Below are positions 15,895-22,416 of a stretch of DNA of 32,147 nt, piece by piece. Every line of letters starts with the position of its first letter. The first letter of the stretch is position 1. A program made the translations under genes and the position numbers. The notes below the pieces were generated by a model. It did not search any database. It was not told the origin of the DNA and saw only the letters and a program-made list of their open reading frames with translations. The DNA lies in assembly GCA_001796865.1 (NCBI GenBank), contig MGNQ01000036.1, positions 1 to 32,147 of the forward strand. The letters run 5' to 3'. The DNA is from Chloroflexi bacterium RBG_16_56_11. GTDB lineage: Bacteria; Chloroflexota; Dehalococcoidia; Dehalococcoidales; RBG-16-60-22.

Positions 15895-16473
15895 CTATTT
15901 AAGCGGCTTCATTTTTTCGGGCCGGGGGCCTGCGGCTTCTGGCCAATGCATTTTCGCTTCAATACCTTCATCTTCATAACCTGCGTCGACAAAAAGCATT
16001 CTCTTCAGGTCTTCTTTTGACACAAGGTCTTTACGGGATTTTTCAGTACGTATGGTTGATTGATTAATCTCAATCATTAGAAAAGGCCTGGTAACTTTTA
16101 AAATTCTCCACGGTGCATGTACAAAACCAGCGGGTATGCAAACTATCGTGGACCGGTTAAAAACATATTTTTCCAATTCCTCGCCCATACACATTTCTAT
16201 CTCAGCACCCAGATCAAACGGGTGGTCCGGGTCCGTCCCCAGGTGTATGAGGAGCTCAGGGTATTTATGGGTATGCGGACCATGCATTATTTCACCCCAT
16301 TTTTTGGTACCATAGGCGCCGTAAGGTTTATCGCCTACCCAGTAAATGTTATAGTCGTTGCATCCCTCAAATGTCTTGCCGTTAATAAAACCGATAGCGG
16401 CATAGGTCCTCTGGGCCTGTACTTCCGGGTCCACGCCCGATATAAATAAGTGCTCATATTTTCTTTTTGCCAT
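15895..16473 (-). CDS. Cupin-fold protein, paralogue A
   Basis: This 192-residue protein carries both cupin motifs. H64, H67, H69, E73 and H77 lie in H-G-P-H-T-H-K-Y-P-E-L-L-I-H, and P-A-G-F-V-H with H119 forms motif 2; together they would bind one metal ion. N-terminal K-Y-x-x-x-x-I-S-G and the D-L-G-x-E-I-x-x-x-x-G-x-E-L-E-K block are shared with the neighbour at 16540-17088 (obvious paralogue) and more loosely with 18758-19195. GGGAGG precedes the ATG. It is the last gene of a three-gene minus-strand set. The reaction is unknown; candidates are a dioxygenase, decarboxylase or isomerase acting on the cluster substrate. Confidence 0.8.
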   Translation of the reverse strand: MAKRKYEHLFISGVDPEVQAQRTYAAIGFINGKTFEGCNDYNIYWVGDKPYGAYGTKKWGEIMHGPHTHKYPELLIHLGTDPDHPFDLGAEIEMCMGEELEKYVFNRSTIVCIPAGFVHAPWRILKVTRPFLMIEINQSTIRTEKSRKDLVSKEDLKRMLFVDAGYEDEGIEAKMHWPEAAGPRPEKMKPLK

Positions 16474-16539
16474 TTTACTCGATCCTCCCGATTTATCTCG
16501 TATAATCTAAAGTTTGAAAACCGTTCGGAGCCTGTTTCT

Positions 16540-17088
16540 CTACCATTCTCCCTTGATGCCTTTAGGTGTGGTAATAATCCTTTCCGGACTGGAGTATCCC
16601 TGGTCGATATACATCATTTTTTCATTTTCTTCTTTGGATATGAGTTCGGGATGGGCGAGTTCTGTGTGATCGGTCTCCTGCATTACCGTCACGATCGCAA
16701 ATGGCCTGGTTACCTTCTTGATTACCCATGGACTGTGGATAAAACCGGCGGGAAGGTACACCAGACATGAAGTGGTGATAACGTGTTTTTCGAGCTCGGG
16801 GCCCAGATAGAACCATATCTCGCCGCCGAGGTCCATCGGGTCATCCGGGTTGGTGCCGATGTGAATGACCGCTTCGGGTGATTTATGCTCGTGCGGGCCG
16901 TGCCCCATATCTTGCCATGTCTTCAAACCGGTGACGTTCCTGGGGGACTGGAACACCCAGTGAACATGATATTGATGAGAGCCTTTGAATTTCTCATCGT
17001 TAACCCAGGCGACCTTGACGCCGCTGCTGGGCGGGTCTCCGGGTTGCGGACCGGAGATGACGTATTTATCGTATTTGTTTGTTCCCAT
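16540..17088 (-). CDS. Cupin-fold protein, paralogue B
   Basis: The 182-residue product has the same architecture as its downstream neighbour: metal ligands H63, H66, H68, E72 and H76 in H-G-P-H-E-H-K-S-P-E-A-V-I-H, and H118 in P-A-G-F-I-H-S-P-W. The C-terminal region V-K-x-T-R-P-F and S-K-E-E/D-x-x-x-x-M also match, so a tandem duplication is clear. AAGGAAGG precedes the ATG. It lies 97 bp after the EthD-like gene and 66 bp before paralogue A on the minus strand. Two intact, diverged copies with a conserved metal site suggest two related substrates or a heteromer. Confidence 0.8.
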   Translation of the reverse strand: MGTNKYDKYVISGPQPGDPPSSGVKVAWVNDEKFKGSHQYHVHWVFQSPRNVTGLKTWQDMGHGPHEHKSPEAVIHIGTNPDDPMDLGGEIWFYLGPELEKHVITTSCLVYLPAGFIHSPWVIKKVTRPFAIVTVMQETDHTELAHPELISKEENEKMMYIDQGYSSPERIITTPKGIKGEW

Positions 17089-17185
17089 TATCTACCTTCC
17101 TTAAAATAGATTCTTGTTCCGGTTTACCGTTTTTACTTTTTTGAGCACTTCGAATGTATATTGACGCATGCCCGGACTGTTTACA

Positions 17186-17542
17186 CTATTTCTTCGTTTT
17201 TTTGGCCTTTTTTCCTTTCATAATCTGTTTGTACATCCGGGGGACATTAGGGGGATCGAATACGGGAAGGTCGCTGAATCGGCCTTCTTTCATGGTCCAC
17301 AATCCCTGTTTCCTGACATTAGCATCGAATTCTTCGAGATTATCGGTCTCCAGTTCATACAAAGCCATATATTTCCGTTGAACGTCTTCCTTCTTTTCAC
17401 AGCCCACCCAGCGCGTGGCTCTTATCATACCAGGGACTCCCAGCATATCCGGGATGTGCATATTGCTGTACCAGTCGTTGAACTCTTTTTCCCGGGCGGG
17501 GTCTTTACAATCACTGAAAACCACACACAAATACCTGGTCAT
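17186..17542 (-). CDS. Dimeric alpha/beta-barrel (EthD-like) small protein
   Basis: The 118-residue protein begins M-T-R-Y-L-C-V-V-F-S and has A-R-E-K-E-F-N-D-W-Y-S-N-M-H-I-P-D-M-L-G-V-P-G, the standard dimeric alpha/beta-barrel motif, then a Y-M-A-L-Y-E-L-E strand. The C-terminus is strongly basic (lysine-rich). AGGAGGG lies 6 nt before the ATG. It is a paralogue of the 15506-15838 protein and the first gene of the minus-strand trio with the two cupins. Immediately upstream lies the tail of a decayed ABC permease gene, so this gene may once have been part of a transporter operon. Confidence 0.78.
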   Translation of the reverse strand: MTRYLCVVFSDCKDPAREKEFNDWYSNMHIPDMLGVPGMIRATRWVGCEKKEDVQRKYMALYELETDNLEEFDANVRKQGLWTMKEGRFSDLPVFDPPNVPRMYKQIMKGKKAKKTKK

Positions 17543-17577
17543 TTTGGTCCCTCCTGATTAGAAGAAAATCCGTTTTT

Positions 17578-17775
17578 CTATAATACTCCACGCCGTCCAG
17601 GATCGAGGGCATCTCTCAGACCGTCTCCTACCATATTGAATGCAAATACCACCAGCATAGTGGCCACTCCGGGCGCAACAGTAAGTAAAGGAATTGTCCT
17701 CAGAAAACGATAGCCATCATTGACCCTGGCACCCCAGGATGCCGCCGGCCCCGCATAGTAAAAAAGGTGAGTAAA
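17578..17775 (-). pseudogene. C-terminal remnant of a DppC/OppC-type ABC permease
   Basis: Minus-strand reading into a stop at 17578-17580 gives A-S-W-G-A-R-V-N-D-G-Y-R-F-L-R-T-I-P-L, then T-V-A-P-G-V-A-T-M-L-V-V-F-A-F-N, and V-G-D-G-L-R-D-A-L-D-P. This is the unmistakable C-terminal end of oligopeptide/dipeptide-type permeases (S-W-G, P-G, F-N-x-x-G-D-x-L-R-D-x-L-D-P). Only about 60 residues remain; the upstream part is AT-rich and unrecognisable. It shows that a peptide- or oligomer-type importer once headed this minus-strand operon. Confidence 0.85.
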
Positions 17776-17810
17776 TAGTTAGTGCCTTTCCTTCGAAACA
17801 AAATAATAGT

Positions 17811-17829
17811 AATTCCAAAAATTGGAATT
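17811..17829. promoter_or_regulatory. Perfect palindrome, likely IclR operator
   Basis: AATTCCAA-AAA-TTGGAATT is a perfect 8-bp inverted repeat. The ATTCCA/TGGAAT half-sites resemble known IclR-family boxes. It sits between the iclR gene and the divergent minus-strand trio, upstream of the iclR promoter, where it could control both directions. Confidence 0.65.
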
Positions 17830-17890
17830 TAATTATGATTTTCCTGATAATATATTAATATCCAGTTCCTGTCAAGTCCTTTCCAAATAC

Positions 17891-17920
17891 TTTACAACCG
17901 CCGATAATAGGTGCTAGACT
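17891..17920 (+). promoter_or_regulatory. Putative iclR-operon promoter
   Basis: TTTACA (17891-17896), an 18-nt spacer and TAGACT (17915-17920) give a reasonable sigma-70 promoter with a start near 17927, about 50 nt before the iclR start codon. Confidence 0.5.
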
Positions 17921-17976
17921 TATCCCAAAAAATACAATCAATGGAATTCTATTTTATTTTGTAGGAAATATCCGCA

Positions 17977-18726
17977 GTGAAAATTATCAATAAAGCTTTC
18001 AGCATCCTGGAACTGTTTCTGGACCACGGAAGTGAACTGGCGTTGGATGATATTTCTCGCTTGTCGGGATTGAATAAGCCGACTGCAAGGAGAATAGCCC
18101 TGGCTCTGGTTGAATGCGGTTATCTCAGACAGCCAAAAAAACGCGGCAAATATTCTCTTGGCATGAAATTCCTGGATTTCAGCGGCTTTATTAAGATGAA
18201 CAATAACGTTTTACGCATAACCGCTCCTCACTTGATGGATCTGAAACAACAGGTAAATGAGTCGGTTACCATAGCTTTATGGGACGGAACGAAAACAGCC
18301 CTCTGCCAGTCATTTCTCGCCGACCATCCGCTAACGGTAGTTCCCGATGAAGGTACCAGACTGGTGTTACACGCTACCAGCGTCGGCAAGGCCATTCTCG
18401 CCGAATTGACGGACGGAGAATTGAATAGATATGTTGATAATCATCTGGCTCAGTATACTCCCAATACCATTACCGATATTAACGATTTGAAAAAACACCT
18501 GATGATAGTCAAACAGGAAGGCGTTGCCTTCGATGATGAAGAATATGACGCTGGCATTCGCGGTATCGCGGCGCCTTTAAAAAACGGAGAGGGAAACGTT
18601 GTCGGATCTGTCGGCATCTTAGGCCCTACCGTCCGCCTTACACGCGCAAGAGTCAGGGAATGTGTACCTGTTATAAAAAAAAGCGCCCTGGATATATCCA
18701 GAGAGCTGGGATATTCCGGCGAATAA
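17977..18726 (+). CDS. IclR-family transcriptional regulator
   Basis: IclR proteins are dimeric regulators of catabolic operons that respond to the pathway substrate or an intermediate. The 249-residue product has the N-terminal winged helix-turn-helix (A-L-D-D-I-S-R-L-S-G-L-N-K-P-T-A-R-R-I, about 24-42) and the C-terminal effector domain. The latter includes L-H-A-T-S-V-G-K-A-I-L-A, the V-A-F-D-D-E-E-Y-x-x-G-I-R-G-I-A-A-P signature and V-V-G-S-V-G-I-L-G-P. The start is GTG at 17977 with a modest AGGA site. It heads the operon with a cupin and SDR genes. The palindrome at 17811-17829 is the natural operator candidate. Confidence 0.93.
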   Translation: MKIINKAFSILELFLDHGSELALDDISRLSGLNKPTARRIALALVECGYLRQPKKRGKYSLGMKFLDFSGFIKMNNNVLRITAPHLMDLKQQVNESVTIALWDGTKTALCQSFLADHPLTVVPDEGTRLVLHATSVGKAILAELTDGELNRYVDNHLAQYTPNTITDINDLKKHLMIVKQEGVAFDDEEYDAGIRGIAAPLKNGEGNVVGSVGILGPTVRLTRARVRECVPVIKKSALDISRELGYSGE

Positions 18727-18757
18727 TTTAAAAAAAAGAACTCAGAAAGGAAAGAGA

Positions 18758-19195
18758 ATGGCCCAACAGAAGAAGTACGGGAAATACATTGTCGATGCAC
18801 CCATAATGCAATCGGTCATGTTCCCCCAAATCACCGCACCGCAGATAAACGTCTTCGGCGGAGAACACCTCGGCGGCATTCAGTTCACGATGAATTGGTC
18901 GTATTTGACCGAGCCTTTCGTGATGGTGGACAGTTCTCATTCCCATGAATTCGACCAGGTTATCTGCTTCATCGGAGGAAATCCTTTAAATATCAGGGAG
19001 TTCGGCGGCGAGGTTGAATTCTACTTCGGCGAGGAGAAAGAAAAGCACATCATTACCAGTCCGTCATATATCTGTGTACCCCGGGGGCTGATACACGGTC
19101 CGTTAATCGTTAAAAGCATTAAAAAGCCAATTGTTTACATGGATTTCCCGCTGACGGCCCGGTATCTCAAAAAGAATGCCAGCGAGAAAAAATAG
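18758..19195 (+). CDS. Cupin-fold protein, paralogue C
   Basis: The 145-residue protein shares with the two minus-strand cupins the K-Y-x-K-Y-I-V start, the F-G-G-E-V-E-F-Y-F-G-x-E-x-E-K-H-I-I-T block and the P-R-G-L-I-H-G-P motif 2 (H113). Its motif 1 reads S-H-S-H-E-F-D-Q: H61 and H63 are kept, but the usual Glu is Q67, which may change metal binding or activity. AAAGGAAAG precedes the ATG. It lies 31 bp after iclR and 35 bp before the first SDR, inside the operon. Its function is unknown. Confidence 0.78.
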   Translation: MAQQKKYGKYIVDAPIMQSVMFPQITAPQINVFGGEHLGGIQFTMNWSYLTEPFVMVDSSHSHEFDQVICFIGGNPLNIREFGGEVEFYFGEEKEKHIITSPSYICVPRGLIHGPLIVKSIKKPIVYMDFPLTARYLKKNASEKK

Positions 19196-19230
19196 TCCCT
19201 GCCGAAACTTTACCAAAGAGGAGGCAATCC

Positions 19231-20025
19231 ATGGACCGAGTCAAAGATAAAGTGGCGATTGTGACCGGCGGCGCTAACGGTATCGGAGAAGCTACCGCCA
19301 GACTGCTGGCCCGCGAAGGCGCCAGGGTGGCCATCGTTGATATCGACGATGAGAATGGTAAAAGAGTAGCTGCGGAGATAAAGGCCGCAAAGGGAATGGC
19401 GGATTTCTGGCACCTGGACATTTCCAAAGAAGAAGAAGTAAAAAAAATTTTCACCGACATCTTGGGGAAATATGGCAAGCTTCATATACTGGTCAATAAC
19501 GCCGGAATTCCCGGCCACCGTAAGCCTGCTCACGAAACAACCTCCGAAGAGTTTGACAGGATAATGAATGTCAACCTCAAAGGGGCGTTCTTCTGCACCA
19601 AGTATGCCGCCCCTTACATGATAAAATCGGGCATCGGCAGCATCGTCAATATCGCTTCGATCTACGGTATTATCGGTTGCGACACCCCGGACTATGATAC
19701 TTCCAAGGGGGCCTTGCGGGCGATGACCAAATCGGATGCACTGATATACGCCAAGTCCAATATCAGGGTCAACTCCGTTCACCCGGGGAATATTATTACA
19801 CCTCTTTTCCGTAAGCTCGTGGAAAAAATTGGCGGTGGATTAGAAAACACCATCAAACTCCTTTCCACGATGTGTCCGATGGACCGAATGGGATACCCGG
19901 AAGAAGTAGCTCAAGGCATTCTGTTCCTGGCATCAGACGAATCAAGCTATGTGACTGCCGCCGAATTACTGATAGACGGAGGTATGTTCAACGCGCCGCC
20001 CCCAAAATATCCCGATACGGAATAG
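19231..20025 (+). CDS. Short-chain dehydrogenase/reductase (SDR) 1
   Basis: This classical SDR of 264 residues oxidises an alcohol or reduces a ketone with NAD(P). It has T-G-G-A-N-G-I-G-E (Gly-rich NAD loop near 12-20), D37-region acidic residues (V-D-I-D-D) favouring NAD, N-N-A-G near 90, the catalytic Ser in N-I-A-S-I-Y-G and Y-D-T-S-K. The C-terminal L-I-D-G-G-M is also present. An AGAGGAGG site precedes the ATG. It is a clear paralogue of the SDR at 20424 (both start M-D-R-V-K-x-K-V-A-I-V-T-G), separated by the EthD-like gene. The substrate is unknown. Confidence 0.93.
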   Translation: MDRVKDKVAIVTGGANGIGEATARLLAREGARVAIVDIDDENGKRVAAEIKAAKGMADFWHLDISKEEEVKKIFTDILGKYGKLHILVNNAGIPGHRKPAHETTSEEFDRIMNVNLKGAFFCTKYAAPYMIKSGIGSIVNIASIYGIIGCDTPDYDTSKGALRAMTKSDALIYAKSNIRVNSVHPGNIITPLFRKLVEKIGGGLENTIKLLSTMCPMDRMGYPEEVAQGILFLASDESSYVTAAELLIDGGMFNAPPPKYPDTE

Positions 20026-20067
20026 TCAAGAACTAAATTGAAAAATTATCGATGAGGAGTTACAACT

Positions 20068-20409
20068 ATGATAAAAACGATCGCGCTCGCCCACAGAAAA
20101 CCCGGTCTTACCCGTGAGGAATACAGCAAATACTGGCTGGAAACGCACGCCCCCCTGGCAGCCAGGCTCATTCCCTACGTGAAAAGATACGTACAGAACC
20201 ATTTTGTCGAGGTACCGGGAATGGAATACGAGGGCGACGGAATCGTGGAAATGTGGTATGACGACATCCAGTCCTGGCAGAAGTCCAGAGATGTTGTCAT
20301 GTCCAATAAAGAGCTGGCGATGGACGCGGCCAACTTCGTGAAGATGAAGGCGGGGAATTTCTGGGTAGTGGAAGAACACGTTATCCTCGATAAAATGAAC
20401 AAAAAATAA
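20068..20409 (+). CDS. EthD-domain protein
   Basis: The 113-residue protein matches EthD: M-I-K-T-I-A-L-A-H-R-K-P-G-L-T-R-E-E-Y-S-K-Y-W-x-E-T-H-A-P-L is the standard N-terminal signature. It is followed by a Y-V-Q-N-H strand, D-G-I-V-E-M-W-Y-D and a closing E-E-H-V-I strand. EthD proteins form dimeric barrels and are linked to degradation of ethers and aromatic or cyclic compounds, but a defined chemistry is lacking for most. GATGAGGAG precedes the ATG. It sits between two SDR genes with short gaps, so it belongs to the same operon and probably acts on the same substrate. Confidence 0.88.
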   Translation: MIKTIALAHRKPGLTREEYSKYWLETHAPLAARLIPYVKRYVQNHFVEVPGMEYEGDGIVEMWYDDIQSWQKSRDVVMSNKELAMDAANFVKMKAGNFWVVEEHVILDKMNKK

Positions 20410-20423
20410 ACGAGGGATTGCCG

Positions 20424-21191
20424 ATGGATAGAGTCAAGGGAAAAGTGGCTATTGTTACCGGCGCCGCATCAGGCATCGGCGAATCGACCGCCAAGCTCCT
20501 GGCCCGGGAAGGTGCTCAAGTCGCCGTGGTGGATATAGACGATGATAACGGCCGGCGCGTGGTCAGGGAAATCGTCTCTGCCGGAGGTGAAGCCGTTTAC
20601 CACCACATGAACGTCGCCATAGAGAAAGAAGTGGAGCAAATCATTTCCGATATATACAAGAAATACGGAAAGCTCAATATCCTGGTGAACAACGCGGGAA
20701 TCGCCGGGGGTGGCGGCCCCAGCCACTTATTGTCTAACGAAGAATGGGACAGGGTAATGAATATAAACCTGAAAGGCCCCTTCTGGTGTGTAAAATACGC
20801 GGTGCCTTATTTCATGAAGTCCGGCAGCGGCAGTGTTATCAATGTTTCCTCGATCATGGGGATACTCGGGGGGCCAACGCCGGCTTACTGCAGTTCCAAG
20901 GGCGGCATACGGACGCTGACCAAAGCGGACGCGGTCACCTATGCCAAACAGAACATTCGGTTCAACTCCGTACACCCCGGTTACATCATAACCCCGCTAT
21001 TTAAGACTCTGGCAGCCAAATCACCCGGTGGCGTAGAGAAACAAATTGAGAAAGAGAGTCAGGGAATTCCTTTAGGTAGAATGGGGCTGCCGGAGGACAT
21101 CGCCAACGGTATCCTTTACCTGGCATCCGATGAATCCAGCTACGTCACCGGCATCGAGCTGATAATCGACGGGGGGAAAATTATCATCTGA
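20424..21191 (+). CDS. Short-chain dehydrogenase/reductase (SDR) 2
   Basis: From the ATG at 20424 (GAGGG site 7 nt upstream; a TTG two codons earlier is less likely) the product is 255 residues. It has T-G-A-A-S-G-I-G-E, V-D-I-D-D after beta-2, N-N-A-G, N-V-S-S-I with the catalytic Ser, Y-C-S-S-K with the Tyr-Lys pair, and a V-H-P-G-Y-I-I-T-P-L-F loop shared with SDR 1. The end is I-I-D-G-G-K. All catalytic residues are present. Being a close paralogue of SDR 1 in the same operon, it may act on the other stereoisomer or on a later intermediate. Confidence 0.93.
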   Translation: MDRVKGKVAIVTGAASGIGESTAKLLAREGAQVAVVDIDDDNGRRVVREIVSAGGEAVYHHMNVAIEKEVEQIISDIYKKYGKLNILVNNAGIAGGGGPSHLLSNEEWDRVMNINLKGPFWCVKYAVPYFMKSGSGSVINVSSIMGILGGPTPAYCSSKGGIRTLTKADAVTYAKQNIRFNSVHPGYIITPLFKTLAAKSPGGVEKQIEKESQGIPLGRMGLPEDIANGILYLASDESSYVTGIELIIDGGKIII

Positions 21192-21221
21192 GGCTGCTTG
21201 TTGCAGCGGCGGGAGGAAGAT

Positions 21222-22100
21222 ATGGACAGGCTACTCGAAGGAAGAGTTGCCGTGGTAACCGGGGCCGGAAGCGGTATCGGACGCGCCGAGGCCATCGGCC
21301 TGGCAGCCCAGGGTGCCAGGGTAGTGGTAAACGACATAGGCACATCCCATGATGGCCAAGGAGTTTCCCGTTCACCGGCTGACGCGGTCGTCAAAGAGAT
21401 AAACAACACCGGTGGCATGGCTGTCTCCAACTATGATAGTGTTGCGACGGAAAAGGGGGCGGAGAATATTATCAATACAGCCATCAAGACGTACGGGCGC
21501 ATTGATGTATTGGTAAACAACGCCGGTGTTGTATGCGAGCCCCGGCCGGTATTTGACATCCCCCTTGATAACTGGGAACTCTTGATAAAAACACACCTGT
21601 TCGGCACTTTTTATTGCACTCGATATGCCTGTTCTTTTATGCAAAAGCAGAGGTACGGCAGAATTATCAACACGTCTTCCCACGTGGGACTGGGATGGAA
21701 AGGTTTTACCGCTTACGGAGCCGCCAAGGAAGGAATAGCTGGCCTGACGCGGACGGTAGCCAGAGATATGGCCGAATTTGGCGTCACCTGCAATGCAATC
21801 AGACCTTTGGCGGCCTGGAGGGGCTCCAGGGAAATCACGCCTCGTATGGCAGTAAACCGACCGGAAGATGTGGCCAGTCTGGTGGTGTTTCTCGCCAGCG
21901 AAAAGGCTGACCACATTAACGGCTGCATTTTCGAGGTCTGGCACGGGCACGTGGGCATTTTTAACGAGCCGCCGACCGTTAAAGAAATTATCAGGAAAGA
22001 TGGTAGCTGGACCGCCGAAGAACTGGCTGACGCTATACCGCGTACCCTGACCAGGGGCCGGTCAAGGGAAGACTTACCTCCCGTTTTAACACCTGAATAA
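21222..22100 (+). CDS. Short-chain dehydrogenase/reductase (SDR) 3, C-terminally extended
   Basis: The 292-residue product is an SDR of a different subgroup. It has T-G-A-G-S-G-I-G-R, V-V-N-D-I-G with an insertion G-T-S-H-D-G-Q-G typical of multifunctional beta-oxidation-type hydroxyacyl dehydrogenases, N-N-A-G, T-S-S-H and Y-G-A-A-K-E-G. A roughly 40-residue tail follows (K-E-I-I-R-K-D-G-S-W-T-A-E-E-L). The start is the ATG at 21222 behind GGGAGGA. It is the last gene of the iclR operon, closed by the terminator at 22127-22153. Likely role: dehydrogenation of a hydroxy or hydroxyacyl intermediate. Confidence 0.9.
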   Translation: MDRLLEGRVAVVTGAGSGIGRAEAIGLAAQGARVVVNDIGTSHDGQGVSRSPADAVVKEINNTGGMAVSNYDSVATEKGAENIINTAIKTYGRIDVLVNNAGVVCEPRPVFDIPLDNWELLIKTHLFGTFYCTRYACSFMQKQRYGRIINTSSHVGLGWKGFTAYGAAKEGIAGLTRTVARDMAEFGVTCNAIRPLAAWRGSREITPRMAVNRPEDVASLVVFLASEKADHINGCIFEVWHGHVGIFNEPPTVKEIIRKDGSWTAEELADAIPRTLTRGRSREDLPPVLTPE

Positions 22101-22126
22101 AGCGGCCTAAATCAGTCTTTATCGAT

Positions 22127-22153
22127 GGGGGCTTCAAGCCTCCCTTTTCTTTT
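22127..22153 (+). terminator. Rho-independent terminator of the iclR operon
   Basis: GGGGGCT (22127-22133) pairs with AGCC-T-CCC (22137-22144, one bulged T) around TCA, followed by TTTTCTTTT. It lies 26 bp after the SDR 3 stop and separates the two plus-strand operons. Confidence 0.8.
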
Positions 22154-22316
22154 ATTAATGCCCCTTTTTCAACTTCGTCCAATGGTAGCTTCACTCAAAG
22201 CTAGGTTCCTTTTTAATGCAAAATTTATGGTTGTACGTGGCTGAAGCTACGTTCCCAATACGTTCATCGACATGAATGTGCTTTCTAACTTAGGTTTCAA
22301 CTGTTTCTGATATCGC

Positions 22317-22345
22317 TTGACTCCAATTCCCGCCTTCCTTAGGAT
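22317..22345 (+). promoter_or_regulatory. Putative promoter of the hyuA operon
   Basis: TTGACT (22317-22322), exactly 17 nt, then TAGGAT (22340-22345) forms a plausible sigma-70 promoter about 65 bp before the hyuA start. The rest of the 316-bp gap (22101-22416) holds only the terminator. Confidence 0.55.
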
Positions 22346-22416
22346 AGTGATAAGAACCTCTTGTGTCTGTGATTCTTTTACATTGATTATTCTATTCGGT
22401 AAGAAAGGGATAACCT

